A stretch of 6,363 nucleotides of DNA from Paludibacteraceae bacterium (lineage in GTDB: Bacteria; Bacteroidota; Bacteroidia; Bacteroidales; Paludibacteraceae), in NCBI GenBank assembly GCA_904502115.1, contig CAJGDW010000089.1, positions 1 to 6,363 on the forward strand, given 5' to 3'. The notes under the pieces were generated by a model. It did no database searches. It was given only the letters and a program-made list of their open reading frames with translations, and was not told the origin of the DNA. A program made the translations under genes and the position numbers. This document shows, piece by piece, positions 5,886-6,363 of the stretch; the first letter of the stretch is position 1, and each line of letters opens with the position of its first letter.

Positions 5886-6363
5886 AACTTTCTTTTTTCT
5901 TTCTTTTTTCTTTTTCTTCTTTTCTTTCGATTTGGTCACATCGCTTGCGTTATCGGTCGCTGAGTCATCCCTTCCGGTCGCTGAGTCTGTCGAAGCGTCC
6001 TTTGGTGGAATGGCACTGTAATCTTCGTAACGATAATCGGCCGAGGCAAATTCGCCAGATAACGTTAGTCGGAAAGTCCCCGCATTGGTGTAAACGTAGA
6101 TGCCTTTTTTGAATTTTCCCGCTTCTTTACAAGGTGCAATGTCAATATCTATTTGTCCACTTTCGTCGTAAAATAAGCTGTCGGTAGGGTATTGGGTAAT
6201 GGTGCATCCACAGGTTGCCTCTATGCGTTTGATGATTAACCCTTTTTGACCTACGTTGCAATAAAAGAAGGAATAGGTGGTAGGTTTGGTATTGTCTTGA
6301 ATCAAGCCCAAATGGTACGATTCTCTGTCAAATAGCATGGTGGCTTCGACAGGAGGTATAGAA
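5871..6363 (-). CDS. DUF1573-domain protein with repetitive, Lys-rich C-terminal tail (5' partial)
   Basis: The frame is open to the right edge, so 163 residues of a longer protein are seen. The ATG at 6336-6338 is internal, because the domain's first strand (PPVEATMLFD) begins before it. Residues ~5-105 fit DUF1573, an immunoglobulin-like fold common in Bacteroidota exported proteins: FYCNVGQKGLIIKRIEATCGC (CGC at 51-53), a middle region with GQIDIDI, then GIYVYTNAGTF and LTLSGEF. The function of the family is poorly known. After ~residue 118 the protein loses similarity. It has a D/S/A/T-rich repeat with DSAT at 126-129 and 133-136, then a tail with K144, K146, K148-153 and K156-158, ending VRFAD. 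The tail codons coincide with a REP-like palindrome and a homopurine tract, so the C-terminus probably grew from repeat DNA and slippage. It lies upstream of meaB on the same strand; co-transcription is possible but unproven. Confidence 0.85.
   Translation of the reverse strand, partial: SIPPVEATMLFDRESYHLGLIQDNTKPTTYSFFYCNVGQKGLIIKRIEATCGCTITQYPTDSLFYDESGQIDIDIAPCKEAGKFKKGIYVYTNAGTFRLTLSGEFASADYRYEDYSAIPPKDASTDSATGRDDSATDNASDVTKSKEKKKKKKERKKKVRFAD
5888..5928. repeat. 41-bp homopurine/homopyrimidine tract encoding the Lys-rich tail
   Basis: The + strand is pyrimidine-only from 5888 to 5928, including two T6 runs (5893-5898 and 5904-5909) and a T5 run (5911-5915). Read on the minus strand it is a run of AAA, AAG, GAA and AGA codons giving the K/E/R tail of the DUF1573 protein. 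Such tracts are prone to replication slippage and can adopt triplex-type structures. Confidence 0.8.
5954..6000. repeat. REP-like imperfect palindrome and 13-bp direct repeat inside the DUF1573 gene
   Basis: CGGTCGCTGAGTC occurs exactly at 5954-5966 and 5975-5987. The offset is 21 bp, which keeps the frame and gives the repeated DSAT in the protein. The second copy continues into a 25-bp imperfect palindrome at 5976-6000: arms GGTCGCT and AGCGTCC pair except for one T-T mismatch, with GAG and GTCGA in the centre. The core GTCGCTGAG...GTCGAAGCG resembles a dispersed palindromic repeat seen in many bacterial genomes. That resemblance is from memory and not from a search. Confidence 0.6.

Noticed and set aside
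6336..6338. ATG as start of the DUF1573 gene
   Set aside because: The upstream codons (S-I-P-P-V-E-A-T) stay open and fit the first strand of the domain, and no signal sequence follows this ATG.
6343..6352. GCTTCGACAG, matching one arm of the REP-like palindrome in inverted orientation
   Set aside because: It is only 10 bp and encodes conserved-looking domain residues (PPVEA). Coincidence is more likely than a second repeat copy.

Overview
The window looks like a piece of a Bacteroidota chromosome, most likely Bacteroidales or a close relative. The evidence is a giant exported protein ending in a type IX secretion (T9SS) C-terminal sorting domain, an Lrp/AsnC regulator of the type common in this phylum, a MeaB GTPase, a DUF1573 protein, moderate A+T richness and no conventional Shine-Dalgarno sites at the starts. 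No rRNA, tRNA, CRISPR array, insertion sequence or phage gene is visible.

Left part, + strand (1-4659): three genes packed head to tail. The first is the 3' portion (1238 codons) of a very large beta-helix surface or secreted protein whose start lies upstream of the window. Four bases later comes a 151-residue secreted, cysteine-rich protein with a C-terminal sorting-tail-like segment. Five bases after that comes a 158-residue Lrp/AsnC transcription factor. The spacing suggests one transcript that carries two cell-envelope proteins and a regulator.

Right part, - strand (4626-6363): meaB (methylmalonyl-CoA mutase-associated GTPase) converges on the Lrp gene and overlaps its 3' end by 34 bp, so no room is left for an intergenic terminator. 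Upstream of meaB is a 138-bp gap rich in small hairpins and repeat-like words. Beyond it is the 3' part of a DUF1573-domain gene that runs off the right edge. The tail of that gene contains a REP-like imperfect palindrome, a 21-bp-spaced direct repeat and a lysine-rich homopurine stretch.

I see no clear evidence of a wholly new multi-gene system. The most interesting items are the small Cys-rich CTERM-like protein placed between a T9SS cargo and a regulator, and the repeat-derived DNA in and around the DUF1573 tail.
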